A DNA stretch of 14,923 nt from Candidatus Omnitrophota bacterium (GTDB lineage Bacteria; Omnitrophota; Gorgyraeia; JABMRG01). Below, one piece after another: positions 1 through 5,914 of this stretch. The stretch covers positions 1-14,923 of the forward strand of contig JABMRG010000075.1 of the NCBI GenBank assembly GCA_013202935.1, given 5' to 3'. Numbering within the stretch: position 1 is the stretch's first letter; each line of letters begins with the position of its first letter. The position numbers were made by a program, and so were the translations under genes. Below the pieces are notes generated by a model. The model was not told where the DNA came from and searched no databases. It was given only the letters and a program-made list of their open reading frames with translations.

Positions 1-1055
1 ATATCTAAAACCAGCTCCATCTCCTGGTTTACGGCTGGTTTGTCATGGCCGCCTACCCTGGCTATAAAGGAATGTTTTCCAGTATTAAGGTATAAGAAGA
101 CCTCAGCACCCATAGGCTCTATTACTTCACAGATCGCGCTAATGGTATCCTCAGGCGAGGCATACTGGACAAAGAGCTTATCATGGATATCTTCAGGCCT
201 TATACCAAATATTATATCCTTTTCCAGGTAAGGCTCTAGTTTCTCCCTCATATCATCTTTTAGCTTGACTGTGAAGCTGCCATCATCAAAGAAGAATTTA
301 TCATCTTTCTTTATCAATCTACCATTCATAAAATTCATAGGCGGTGAGCCTATAAAACCTGCTACAAATTTATTTACCGGATTATTATACAGGGTGATAG
401 GGTCCGCCACCTGATTAATAACACCATCTTTCATAACAGCTATTCTCGTGCCCATGGTCATAGCCTCTACCTGATCATGTGTAACATATATCATTGTGGT
501 CTGCAATTTTGTATGGAGCTTGTTAATCTCAGTTCTCATCTGGACGCGTAATTTTGCATCGAGGTTACTCAAGGGCTCATCAAATAAGAAAACTAGCGGC
601 TTTCTTACTATAGCCCTGCCTACTGCAACCCTTTGGCGCTCACCGCCTGAAAGGTCCTTTGGCCTCTTATTCAGGTGCTTTGTTATGCTTAATATATCAG
701 CTGCCTCTTTTACCCTCTGGTCTATCTCGTTTTTTGGATAGCGCCTCAATTTTAATGCAAAGGCCATATTCTCATATACCGTCATATGAGGGTATAATGC
801 ATAGTTCTGAAAAACCATCGCAATATTTCTGTCCTTAGGAGGCACATCATTAACCATTCTGTCACCTATGTAAATCTCACCCTTTGTAGCTTCTTCAAGG
901 CCTGCTATCATTCTCAATGTTGTAGACTTACCACATCCTGAAGGCCCTACAAGCACAACAAACTCTTTATTATCAATACCCAGATTTACATTATCTACAG
1001 CTGTTACATTGCCTCCAAATATCTTTGATATATTCCTCAAACTAACCTGTGCCAA
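1..1055 (-). CDS. ugpC: Sugar-type ABC transporter ATP-binding protein (UgpC/MalK/MsmX family), 3' end cut by window edge
   Basis: This is the cytoplasmic ATPase that powers a carbohydrate or glycerol-phosphate importer of the CUT1 type. The frame stays open from 1055 to the window edge and shows 351 residues; the family is usually about 360-370, so only a short tail is missing. Seen in order: Walker A GPSGCGKST (residues 37-45), signature LSGGERQRV, Walker B FLFDEP followed by LSNLDAKLR, and the switch histidine in YVTHDQVEAMTMG. A C-terminal TOBE-like regulatory region follows and includes FGIRPEDI. The start is TTG at 1055: an in-frame TAA lies two codons upstream, an AGAGG Shine-Dalgarno sits 6 nt before it, and the protein then begins MAQVSLRNISKIF as relatives do. 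It lies 13 nt after accD. No permease or binding protein is visible, so it may serve several transporters as MsmX does; the substrate is not known. Confidence 0.93.
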   Translation of the reverse strand, partial: MAQVSLRNISKIFGGNVTAVDNVNLGIDNKEFVVLVGPSGCGKSTTLRMIAGLEEATKGEIYIGDRMVNDVPPKDRNIAMVFQNYALYPHMTVYENMAFALKLRRYPKNEIDQRVKEAADILSITKHLNKRPKDLSGGERQRVAVGRAIVRKPLVFLFDEPLSNLDAKLRVQMRTEINKLHTKLQTTMIYVTHDQVEAMTMGTRIAVMKDGVINQVADPITLYNNPVNKFVAGFIGSPPMNFMNGRLIKKDDKFFFDDGSFTVKLKDDMREKLEPYLEKDIIFGIRPEDIHDKLFVQYASPEDTISAICEVIEPMGAEVFLYLNTGKHSFIARVGGHDKPAVNQEMELVLD

Positions 1056-1068
1056 CTTTTACCTCTCA

Positions 1069-1923
1069 TCATTTTAAGTAATCTATCAATTTTGATAAAG
1101 TCTCTTTCATATCTTTTCTATTTACAATCATATCAATAAGGCCGTGCTCTAATAGAAATTCTGATTTTTGAAAGCCTTCTGGTAATTTCTGCCGTATCGT
1201 CTGTTCTATTACGCGTGGGCCGGTAAAACCTATTAACGACTTCGGTTCAGCAATTATAATATCCCCAAGCGAGGCAAAGCTTGCTAAGACGCCTGCCATG
1301 GTAGGGTTTGTCAATACTGATATAAAAAGCCCGCCTGCCTCATGAAAGCGAGACAACGCTGCTGATGTCTTGGCCATCTGCATAAGAGAGAACATGCCTT
1401 CATACATCCTTGCTCCGCCTCCTGAGCCAGATATTATTATTAAGGGAAACTTCTCAGCCTGAGCAAGTTCTGTAGCACGTGTAATCTTCTCGCCTACTAC
1501 AGAACCCATAGAGCCCATTATAAACCTTGAATCTGTAGCAGCCAGGATAATATCTCCTCCTTCTATCTTACCTCTGCCGTAAACAGCAGCTTCTTTTAGC
1601 CCTGTTCTCTCCGTATCGCTTTTAAGCTTCTCTTTATACGTCTTTGGGCCCTGAAATTCAAGAGGATCCACAGTAACAAGATCCTCATCTATCTCCTGAA
1701 ATGTCCCCTCATCCAAAGTGCCCCTTATGCGTTCGTGAACGTTCAGGACAAAATGAAAGTTGCATTTTGGGCAGACCTTAAGGTTATCCTCTAAGGCCTT
1801 ATTGAATACAATATCACCGCAGTCCTCACACTTTGTCCATAGCCCATCAGGAATCTTGGTCTTTTTAGACTTAGGGTCTATTCTCTGCGGTTTCGGCTTC
1901 TGTTTACCAAAAAATATCGCCAT
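1069..1923 (-). CDS. accD: Acetyl-CoA carboxylase carboxyltransferase subunit beta
   Basis: AccD pairs with AccA to move the carboxyl group from carboxybiotin to acetyl-CoA, giving malonyl-CoA for fatty acid synthesis in the cytoplasm. The 284 residues are close to the usual bacterial length (about 280-305). The N-terminal zinc ribbon is intact: C32-x2-C35-x15-C51-x2-C54. The crotonase-fold core carries GSMGSVVGEKI, SLMQMAKTSAAL, LTNPTMAGV, IAEPKSLIGFTGPRVIEQT and a LPEGFQKSEFLLEHG-type ending, all typical of AccD. One oddity: the oxyanion loop reads SGSGGGARM (165-173), one glycine longer than the SASGGARM of E. coli and Bacillus. The ATG at 1923 lies one base after the corrinoid-protein stop, with AGGT 8 nt upstream, so translation is probably coupled. 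No accA is visible. Confidence 0.97.
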   Translation of the reverse strand: MAIFFGKQKPKPQRIDPKSKKTKIPDGLWTKCEDCGDIVFNKALEDNLKVCPKCNFHFVLNVHERIRGTLDEGTFQEIDEDLVTVDPLEFQGPKTYKEKLKSDTERTGLKEAAVYGRGKIEGGDIILAATDSRFIMGSMGSVVGEKITRATELAQAEKFPLIIISGSGGGARMYEGMFSLMQMAKTSAALSRFHEAGGLFISVLTNPTMAGVLASFASLGDIIIAEPKSLIGFTGPRVIEQTIRQKLPEGFQKSEFLLEHGLIDMIVNRKDMKETLSKLIDYLK

Positions 1924-1924
1924 A

Positions 1925-2560
1925 TCAGATACCTAACAATTCTTTTACTCTATCTACAGCGCTTGATGCATCAGGCGCATAGCCATCAGCACCTATCTCA
2001 TCAGCATATTCCTGCGTAACAGGGGCACCGCCTATAACTATCTTAACCTTTGAATTCAAGCCGCTCATCTTTAATGCCTCTATAGTATCTTTCATTGAGG
2101 GCATCGATGTAGTAAGCAATGAAGACATCGCTATTATAGAAACATCTTCTTCTTCGCTCGCCTTTTTAACAAACTTATCTGCAGGAACATCTATGCCAAG
2201 ATCTATAACTTCAAAACCTGCTCCCTTAAGCATCATGCCTACTAAGTTTTTGCCTATATCGTGAAGGTCACCCTTAACTGTACCCAGCAATATCTTTGCC
2301 TTGGGTTTAATGCCGCTCTTCACTAGCAAGGGTTCAAGAAGGTCCAGGCCGGCATGCATAGCCTTAGCAGCAATAAGTACTTCCGGCACAAATATCTCAT
2401 TTGCCTTGAATTTTTGGCCTACAATAGACATACCGGCAATAAGCCCCTGGTTCAATATAGCTTCCGGGGTTATGCCCTGATCTAAGGCCTCTTTGACTAA
2501 TTGAGGTATTGACGCTATATTACCATCTAATATAGCGTCGTTTATTCTTTTAAAGTCCAT
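1925..2560 (-). CDS. Corrinoid (cobalamin-binding) protein, methyltransferase-associated (MtbC/MtmC-like)
   Basis: Proteins of this family carry a methyl group on a protein-bound cobalamin between a substrate-specific methyltransferase and a second acceptor enzyme. The 211 residues match the standard two-domain layout: an N-terminal helical cap (about 1-85, including GMSIVGQKF and NEIFVPEVL) and a C-terminal Rossmann-like B12 domain (about 88-211). The lower-ligand motif DxHxxG is present as D98-L-H100-D-I-G103. SSLLTTSMPSM and VIGGAPVTQEYADEIGADGY follow as in methylamine and methanol corrinoid proteins. No partner methyltransferase or reactivating protein is in view, so the substrate cannot be named. 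It is the first gene of a unit with accD and the ABC ATPase. The ATG at 2560 has no clear Shine-Dalgarno; the leader is very AT-rich. Confidence 0.92.
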   Translation of the reverse strand: MDFKRINDAILDGNIASIPQLVKEALDQGITPEAILNQGLIAGMSIVGQKFKANEIFVPEVLIAAKAMHAGLDLLEPLLVKSGIKPKAKILLGTVKGDLHDIGKNLVGMMLKGAGFEVIDLGIDVPADKFVKKASEEEDVSIIAMSSLLTTSMPSMKDTIEALKMSGLNSKVKIVIGGAPVTQEYADEIGADGYAPDASSAVDRVKELLGI

Positions 2561-2602
2561 ATTATAATATAAAGTTTATGACTTAGTATAAATGTAGGCT
2601 AT

Positions 2603-2631
2603 ATACTATCATATTGGGTATTATATATCAA
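2603..2631 (-). promoter_or_regulatory. Putative sigma-70-type promoter for the corrinoid protein-accD-ABC unit
   Basis: On the minus strand TTGATA (2626-2631) is followed by a 17-nt spacer and TAGTAT (2603-2608). The -35 box matches five of six consensus bases and the -10 box four of six. Initiation would fall near 2596, about 35 nt before the start codon. The region is AT-rich and alternative -10 boxes can be drawn, so the exact choice is uncertain. A promoter somewhere here is expected because a terminator lies immediately upstream. Confidence 0.45.
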
Positions 2632-2686
2632 CTAAAAAACATAAAAAGAGAGGGGTTCATCCTATCGTGGATTTACCCCTCTCTTA
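2631..2686 (-). terminator. Rho-independent terminator ending the FecR gene pair
   Basis: AAGAGAGGGGT and ACCCCTCTCTT form a perfect 11-bp stem (2646-2656 with 2675-2685). A further 4-bp stem ATCC/GGAT sits inside the loop. Read on the minus strand the stem runs straight into a T-rich tail, TTTAT then GTTTTTTAG, as an intrinsic terminator should. There is no T-run on the plus-strand side, so it acts on leftward transcription. It lies about 28 nt after the stop of the second FecR gene. Confidence 0.9.
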
Positions 2687-2713
2687 TACTATTCTCTTAT
2701 ATTTATATACTTA

Positions 2714-3457
2714 TTAAGTCCGAGTCGCAGCCTCTTCAAGTCCTGGCGTAAATATTATAAATTCATCCTCGTCCGGGTCGCCTGTAAGTGAATAGCCCAA
2801 TATATTTATATCTAATCCTGCAAAATTGTTCAACATATGCTGTACCTGTTCTTCTGTAGCCCCTTGCGCCCCACCTGTAGAGCCATCAGGAGCTATAGAG
2901 ATAATCTCTCCTGCCTCTACAGTATATTCCTCACCTGTGGCATTATTTCTAACGGTTAGCGTTCCTTCTGCTACATATACGCTGCCGGTTGAACTGTCTA
3001 TGTAGATTGTTGTGCCTAGAACACCACAAACCGATGTGGGGGTCTTTACTTCAAAATGTGACTCTTCGCCTGGCTTCAATTTTGTAAATACTGCTCTTAA
3101 TGCGCCTTTTTTTAGGTCTAAAACTGTTTTCTTGCCAGGGCCTTCTTCCTGGCTTCTGATCTCCGGTATGCTAAGATCTGCCTCACCGGTAACCTGGACA
3201 ACCGTATTATCCTGAAACCTTATGCTTGCTGCTGACTCTTCTCCGATTGTCCTGATTCTATCCCCCTCCTGTAAAATCATATTATCATAGGAGGCAACCC
3301 AGGAATCGGTCCCTGACTTTAAGATTTCAACTGTCCCAATCCCCTTCTCCAAAACTGCTTCACCTGCTAAGAGTTCAGAATCAGCAGATACAAAAGGAAT
3401 AAAAGAGACTGAAAGAATACAACTTAATAATATAACATTCCTGATATGTTGCGTCAT
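2714..3457 (-). CDS. Secreted FecR-domain protein (second of a paralogous pair)
   Basis: A 247-residue exported protein. Residues 1-25 look like a Sec signal peptide, with likely cleavage after VSA (residues 23-25). A FecR-type beta domain fills about 35-190: a segment running into GDRIRTIGEESAASIRF, then VLDLKKGALRAVF, then VKTPTSVCGVLGT, then VAEGTLTVRN. FecR domains occur in anti-sigma regulators and also in many stand-alone envelope proteins. No ECF sigma factor or transmembrane regulator part is present, so the stand-alone type fits better. It shares its layout with the gene just upstream, including a cysteine (C144) in the TP-x-GT motif and a matching C-terminal tail (FTPGLEEAATRT). The last about 55 residues are acidic. 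The ATG at 3457 follows the upstream stop by 30 nt with only a weak GGA as ribosome site. The role is unknown. Confidence 0.88.
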   Translation of the reverse strand: MTQHIRNVILLSCILSVSFIPFVSADSELLAGEAVLEKGIGTVEILKSGTDSWVASYDNMILQEGDRIRTIGEESAASIRFQDNTVVQVTGEADLSIPEIRSQEEGPGKKTVLDLKKGALRAVFTKLKPGEESHFEVKTPTSVCGVLGTTIYIDSSTGSVYVAEGTLTVRNNATGEEYTVEAGEIISIAPDGSTGGAQGATEEQVQHMLNNFAGLDINILGYSLTGDPDEDEFIIFTPGLEEAATRT

Positions 3458-3487
3458 AAAGATATTCCGTAGAACTTTAGGGTTGAT

Positions 3488-4141
3488 TTAGGTTTTGGTT
3501 GCTGGATCTTCTGGACCGACTGTAAATACCTCTATTTCAAGTTCCCCTTCTTCAGGTGTAAAACCGAGGGCCTCTATATCTATGCGTATCGTAATAGTCT
3601 CTCCTGTGCTAATAGTATGCTCTACGCCATTAAGCAGATTCTTAACAATTACTGTGCCTTCAACTACTTGTATGGTAACATACTCATCTGTTACATATAC
3701 ATGTACTAATGTGCCTGGTATGTCACAGGTTGCAACAGGTGTTAGAATCTCATAAGATGATGAGGCAGGCCCTTTATTAAAATCACCATTTATATTACCC
3801 ATCTCAACATCTAATACTATTCTGCCTCCAGACTGTTCTACTGATTCAACAATCTCTTGTATCCCGACATTACTGCCTTTTTCAATCTCGATTGTTGAGC
3901 CATCATAAAATTTCAGGGTAGCAGCGGATCCTTCCCCTATTGTCTTTATGCGACTACCTGCGCCTAATATTGTAGTCTCTGCCACAGGAATCCATTCAGT
4001 GGAACCAGGTTGCAGGATTCCCACTTCTCCTTTGATTCCTGTCAACTCTATCTCAGTTTCAGACAAAGCAAAAGCATTGCCCGCAATTGATAATACTAAA
4101 ACTAGACATAATATATGTAACTTTATAGTTATTCTGTTCAT
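3488..4141 (-). CDS. Secreted FecR-domain protein (first of a paralogous pair)
   Basis: A 217-residue exported protein. Residues 1-25 form a signal peptide, with likely cleavage after AFA. The FecR-like domain covers about 33-182 and carries GSRIKTIGEGSAATLKF, IVLDVEMGNINGDF, ILTPVATCDIPGT and VVEGTVIVKN. The usual GVRGT core of FecR proteins is here CDIPGT, with C139 aligning to C144 of the next gene. The tail FTVGPEDPATKT also matches that gene's C terminus. The start is certain: a nine-base Shine-Dalgarno match lies 6 nt upstream. The gene opens a two-gene unit with its own full-consensus promoter, so it is probably made in quantity. No sigma-factor partner is visible. A structural or sensing role at the cell surface is a guess. 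Confidence 0.88.
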   Translation of the reverse strand: MNRITIKLHILCLVLVLSIAGNAFALSETEIELTGIKGEVGILQPGSTEWIPVAETTILGAGSRIKTIGEGSAATLKFYDGSTIEIEKGSNVGIQEIVESVEQSGGRIVLDVEMGNINGDFNKGPASSSYEILTPVATCDIPGTLVHVYVTDEYVTIQVVEGTVIVKNLLNGVEHTISTGETITIRIDIEALGFTPEEGELEIEVFTVGPEDPATKT

Positions 4142-4147
4142 AATATC

Positions 4148-4156
4148 ATCACCTCC
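4148..4156 (-). promoter_or_regulatory. Strong Shine-Dalgarno sequence for the first FecR gene
   Basis: GGAGGTGAT on the minus strand is complementary to nine consecutive bases of the 16S rRNA 3' end and ends 6 nt before the ATG at 4141. It is among the strongest ribosome sites in the window and fixes the start of this gene. Confidence 0.9.
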
Positions 4157-4202
4157 AGGATTATATGGAAAGGGTTAATTTAAGACTTTATTAAACATTT
4201 AA

Positions 4203-4231
4203 ATTATACTACTCCAAACGCGTTTTGTCAA
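4203..4231 (-). promoter_or_regulatory. Full-consensus sigma-70 promoter for the FecR gene pair
   Basis: TTGACA (4226-4231), a 17-nt spacer and TATAAT (4203-4208): both hexamers match the housekeeping consensus at every base and the spacing is optimal. The transcript would start near 4196 and give a leader of about 55 nt. The promoter lies 25 nt or more past the stop of the metallopeptidase gene and separates the FecR pair from the polysaccharide operon, although read-through from upstream is not excluded because no terminator is seen there. Confidence 0.92.
4216..4225. repeat. Perfect 10-bp palindrome between the -35 and -10 boxes
   Basis: AAACGCGTTT reads the same on both strands and fills the first ten bases of the spacer of the FecR promoter, directly after the -35 box. 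This is a usual place for a repressor operator. A 10-bp palindrome can arise by chance, and no second copy was noticed nearby, so operator function is only a suggestion. Confidence 0.4.
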
Positions 4232-4255
4232 GCAGAATATCGAATACCAGTGAAA

Positions 4256-4837
4256 TTAATCGTCTATATGTATTTCAGCGTATTGAGCCAAGAGCTCTTG
4301 AATCTGATTTGGGACCTTGGCGTAAAAGTAACGTTCACTTATCACGTGGCCTATCTCATGTGCAATTACTTTTCTAGATATGTTCTCTTTTGAGGTATAT
4401 ATTGTCTTGTATATATCTATATAGTAAGATAAGAGTCTTCCGTCGTGATTTTTACGTCCTCCTATATTCTTAAGGTTCTCACTGAGCTGTGCGTGGGTTT
4501 TGTAGATCTTTATATTTATATTAACTTCCTGGGGATACATATCAAGGACCTTCTCTACCTTTACGAACATCTTATCGAACTCTGCAGCAAGAGCCTCATC
4601 GCTATACTCACTTGATCCAGAAAAAAGCCCTCCAAATATAAAGCCTTCGTAAGAACTAGCCCTTATATTCCTGTAGATATATTTAGCGTCTACGCCTGGA
4701 GCCAGTAATACAGTAAAGTATCTTCCCTGTATAGCCTTCCAATCACTATCTTCAGAATAGGCTATTCTGCATACGAAAAATGTGAAAAAGTATATTATAA
4801 GTAGAAAAACAGATTTTCTGGTCTTCATAACAGGCAA
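4256..4837 (-). CDS. Small secreted zinc metallopeptidase-like protein (peptidase MA-like, HEIGH motif)
   Basis: A 193-residue exported protein with a hydrophobic signal peptide (about 9-28). The zinc motif HExxH is present as H160-E-I-G-H164 in KVIAHEIGHVISE. E181 in ELLAQYAE sits 17 residues after the second histidine, where gluzincin-type peptidases place their third zinc ligand. The region before it (FTVLLAPGVD, INIKIYKTHAQLSENL) resembles the pre-catalytic part of peptidase-MA-like proteins. The substrate is unknown; processing of envelope or surface proteins is plausible. The start is uncertain. TTG at 4837 has AGGA 7 nt upstream and is chosen here, while ATG at 4828 would give an equally good signal peptide (MKTRKSVF) but lacks a well-placed ribosome site. 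It is the last gene before the FecR promoter and lies 9 nt after the HAMP gene. Confidence 0.78.
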   Translation of the reverse strand: MPVMKTRKSVFLLIIYFFTFFVCRIAYSEDSDWKAIQGRYFTVLLAPGVDAKYIYRNIRASSYEGFIFGGLFSGSSEYSDEALAAEFDKMFVKVEKVLDMYPQEVNINIKIYKTHAQLSENLKNIGGRKNHDGRLLSYYIDIYKTIYTSKENISRKVIAHEIGHVISERYFYAKVPNQIQELLAQYAEIHIDD

Positions 4838-4846
4838 TTATGTATC

Positions 4847-5437
4847 CTATATCTGAAAATGTTTAAGCAACTTATCCAACACCTCTTTCTTCTGCTTAAG
4901 CTCTTTTAATCCCTCTTTCAAGTTGCTATCCCTTGTACCCTCAGATGCCATCTTATCTATAGACGCACCCAGGTCAACAGAGGCTTCTTTCACCATAAAT
5001 ATCTGGTCCTTAAGAGACCTTGTCATCTTGTTTAAGCTCTCTGCCATCTCTTTTACCTGGTCTTTTGAACGCAGCCTCACCTCACAAGTAAGGTTGCCCT
5101 TTCCTATCTCATTTACACTCCGCTCTATATTGAACATGGCCCCTGCTATCCTGTGAGAAAGGTGCATGATGACCAGCGCCGCAATTGTGCCTATCAAAAA
5201 TACAACAAAGAGCGTTATCCATAAGAGCGCGGGTAACATATAATCAGCTGTGCTTATGATAGAGAGGCGTGAATTGACAAAAGAGGTCGTAAGGCTGGAT
5301 CTGCCTACAATGTAGAGGCCGATAGTCGAGATTGCCAGGCCCGATACCATAAGTAGGCAGAACTTAATAATGAAATCGAGCTGGAATCTCTTCTTTATAA
5401 AATAGTTTTTTCTCTTATTCTTATTATCATAGCTCAT
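4847..5437 (-). CDS. Two-transmembrane HAMP-domain protein without an output domain
   Basis: A 196-residue inner-membrane protein. Charged N terminus (1-20), TM1 about 22-44, a very short periplasmic stretch, TM2 about 66-92, then a HAMP linker about 93-145 with HRIAGAMFNIERSVNEIGKG and the second helix around KDQVKEMAESLNKM. A predicted coiled coil (about 145-195) ends the protein. HAMP domains pass signals from a membrane sensor to a kinase, cyclase or chemotaxis output module. None is attached here and the periplasmic part is too small for a classical sensor domain, so it probably acts by binding another protein. The ATG at 5437 overlaps the lipoprotein stop as ATGA and has GGAGG 7 nt upstream. 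The gene sits at the downstream end of the polysaccharide operon. Confidence 0.85.
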   Translation of the reverse strand: MSYDNKNKRKNYFIKKRFQLDFIIKFCLLMVSGLAISTIGLYIVGRSSLTTSFVNSRLSIISTADYMLPALLWITLFVVFLIGTIAALVIMHLSHRIAGAMFNIERSVNEIGKGNLTCEVRLRSKDQVKEMAESLNKMTRSLKDQIFMVKEASVDLGASIDKMASEGTRDSNLKEGLKELKQKKEVLDKLLKHFQI

Positions 5438-5901
5438 CTTAATTCCTCCAATATACGTTCGTTCTTTTGAATATTGGCTTTATTGTAAAGCTGCCTATAC
5501 CAATCTTCCATGGCCCTGTTCTTCTGATCGCGAGTAAGCATCTTATCGCTACTTATCTCTTTCGATTTCTTATCGAGCAACTCTTTTATTAAGGTCTGTT
5601 TCCAATATCTCTCTATTGTCTTCATAAAAGATACCTCTTTATCCAGGCCCAGCCTCTGTGCCTCCTGGACCAGCAGCTCTCTTCTTATAGCAAGATCGAG
5701 GATCTCATCATTGCTAAGGCGGCCCCTTTCATTAATAAAGGTATAGTCCATCTCGTTCTTAAAATCTTCCAAGCTCATATCATAGCTGTTTATTTTTGCA
5801 ATTACTTTATCAGGTTCAGGCCTACTTCCGCATCCGGGCAACATAGCACCGGATAAGATAAAAAATAGAACAGGTATAATAAGAATTAGACTCTTTAACA
5901 T
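5434..5901 (-). CDS. SurA/EpsD-like lipoprotein lacking a PPIase domain
   Basis: A 155-residue exported protein. The signal peptide ends in a lipobox-like LPGC with C24 as the lipidation site; proline at -2 is unusual but the Gly-Cys step is correct. VIAKINSYDMSLEDFKNEMDY (32-52) and the helical stretch with LAIRRELLVQEAQRLGLDKE (about 70-90) resemble the N-terminal chaperone domain of SurA, PrsA and EpsD-type peptidyl-prolyl isomerases, which starts with a V-x-x-x-N-x-x-x-[IL] strand and then packs long helices. The parvulin domain that should follow is absent; the protein stops after a helical tail. EpsD-type proteins are known in exopolysaccharide/exosortase clusters, which fits the location. 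It starts at ATG 5901 behind a strong AAGGAGGAGC site, 13 nt after the sugar transferase. Its function is inferred only from this similarity. Confidence 0.75.
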   Translation of the reverse strand: MLKSLILIIPVLFFILSGAMLPGCGSRPEPDKVIAKINSYDMSLEDFKNEMDYTFINERGRLSNDEILDLAIRRELLVQEAQRLGLDKEVSFMKTIERYWKQTLIKELLDKKSKEISSDKMLTRDQKNRAMEDWYRQLYNKANIQKNERILEELR

Positions 5902-5914
5902 TTTAGCTCCTCCT

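Noticed and set aside
2714..4141. FecR proteins as anti-sigma or TonB-system regulators
   Set aside because: Both have cleavable signal peptides, no cytoplasmic anti-sigma part or internal TM helix, and no ECF sigma factor or TonB receptor gene nearby.
4157..4196. Possible riboswitch or attenuator in the leader of the first FecR gene
   Set aside because: Only a weak AT-rich stem with a bulge can be drawn in the roughly 55-nt leader. It is too short for known riboswitch classes.
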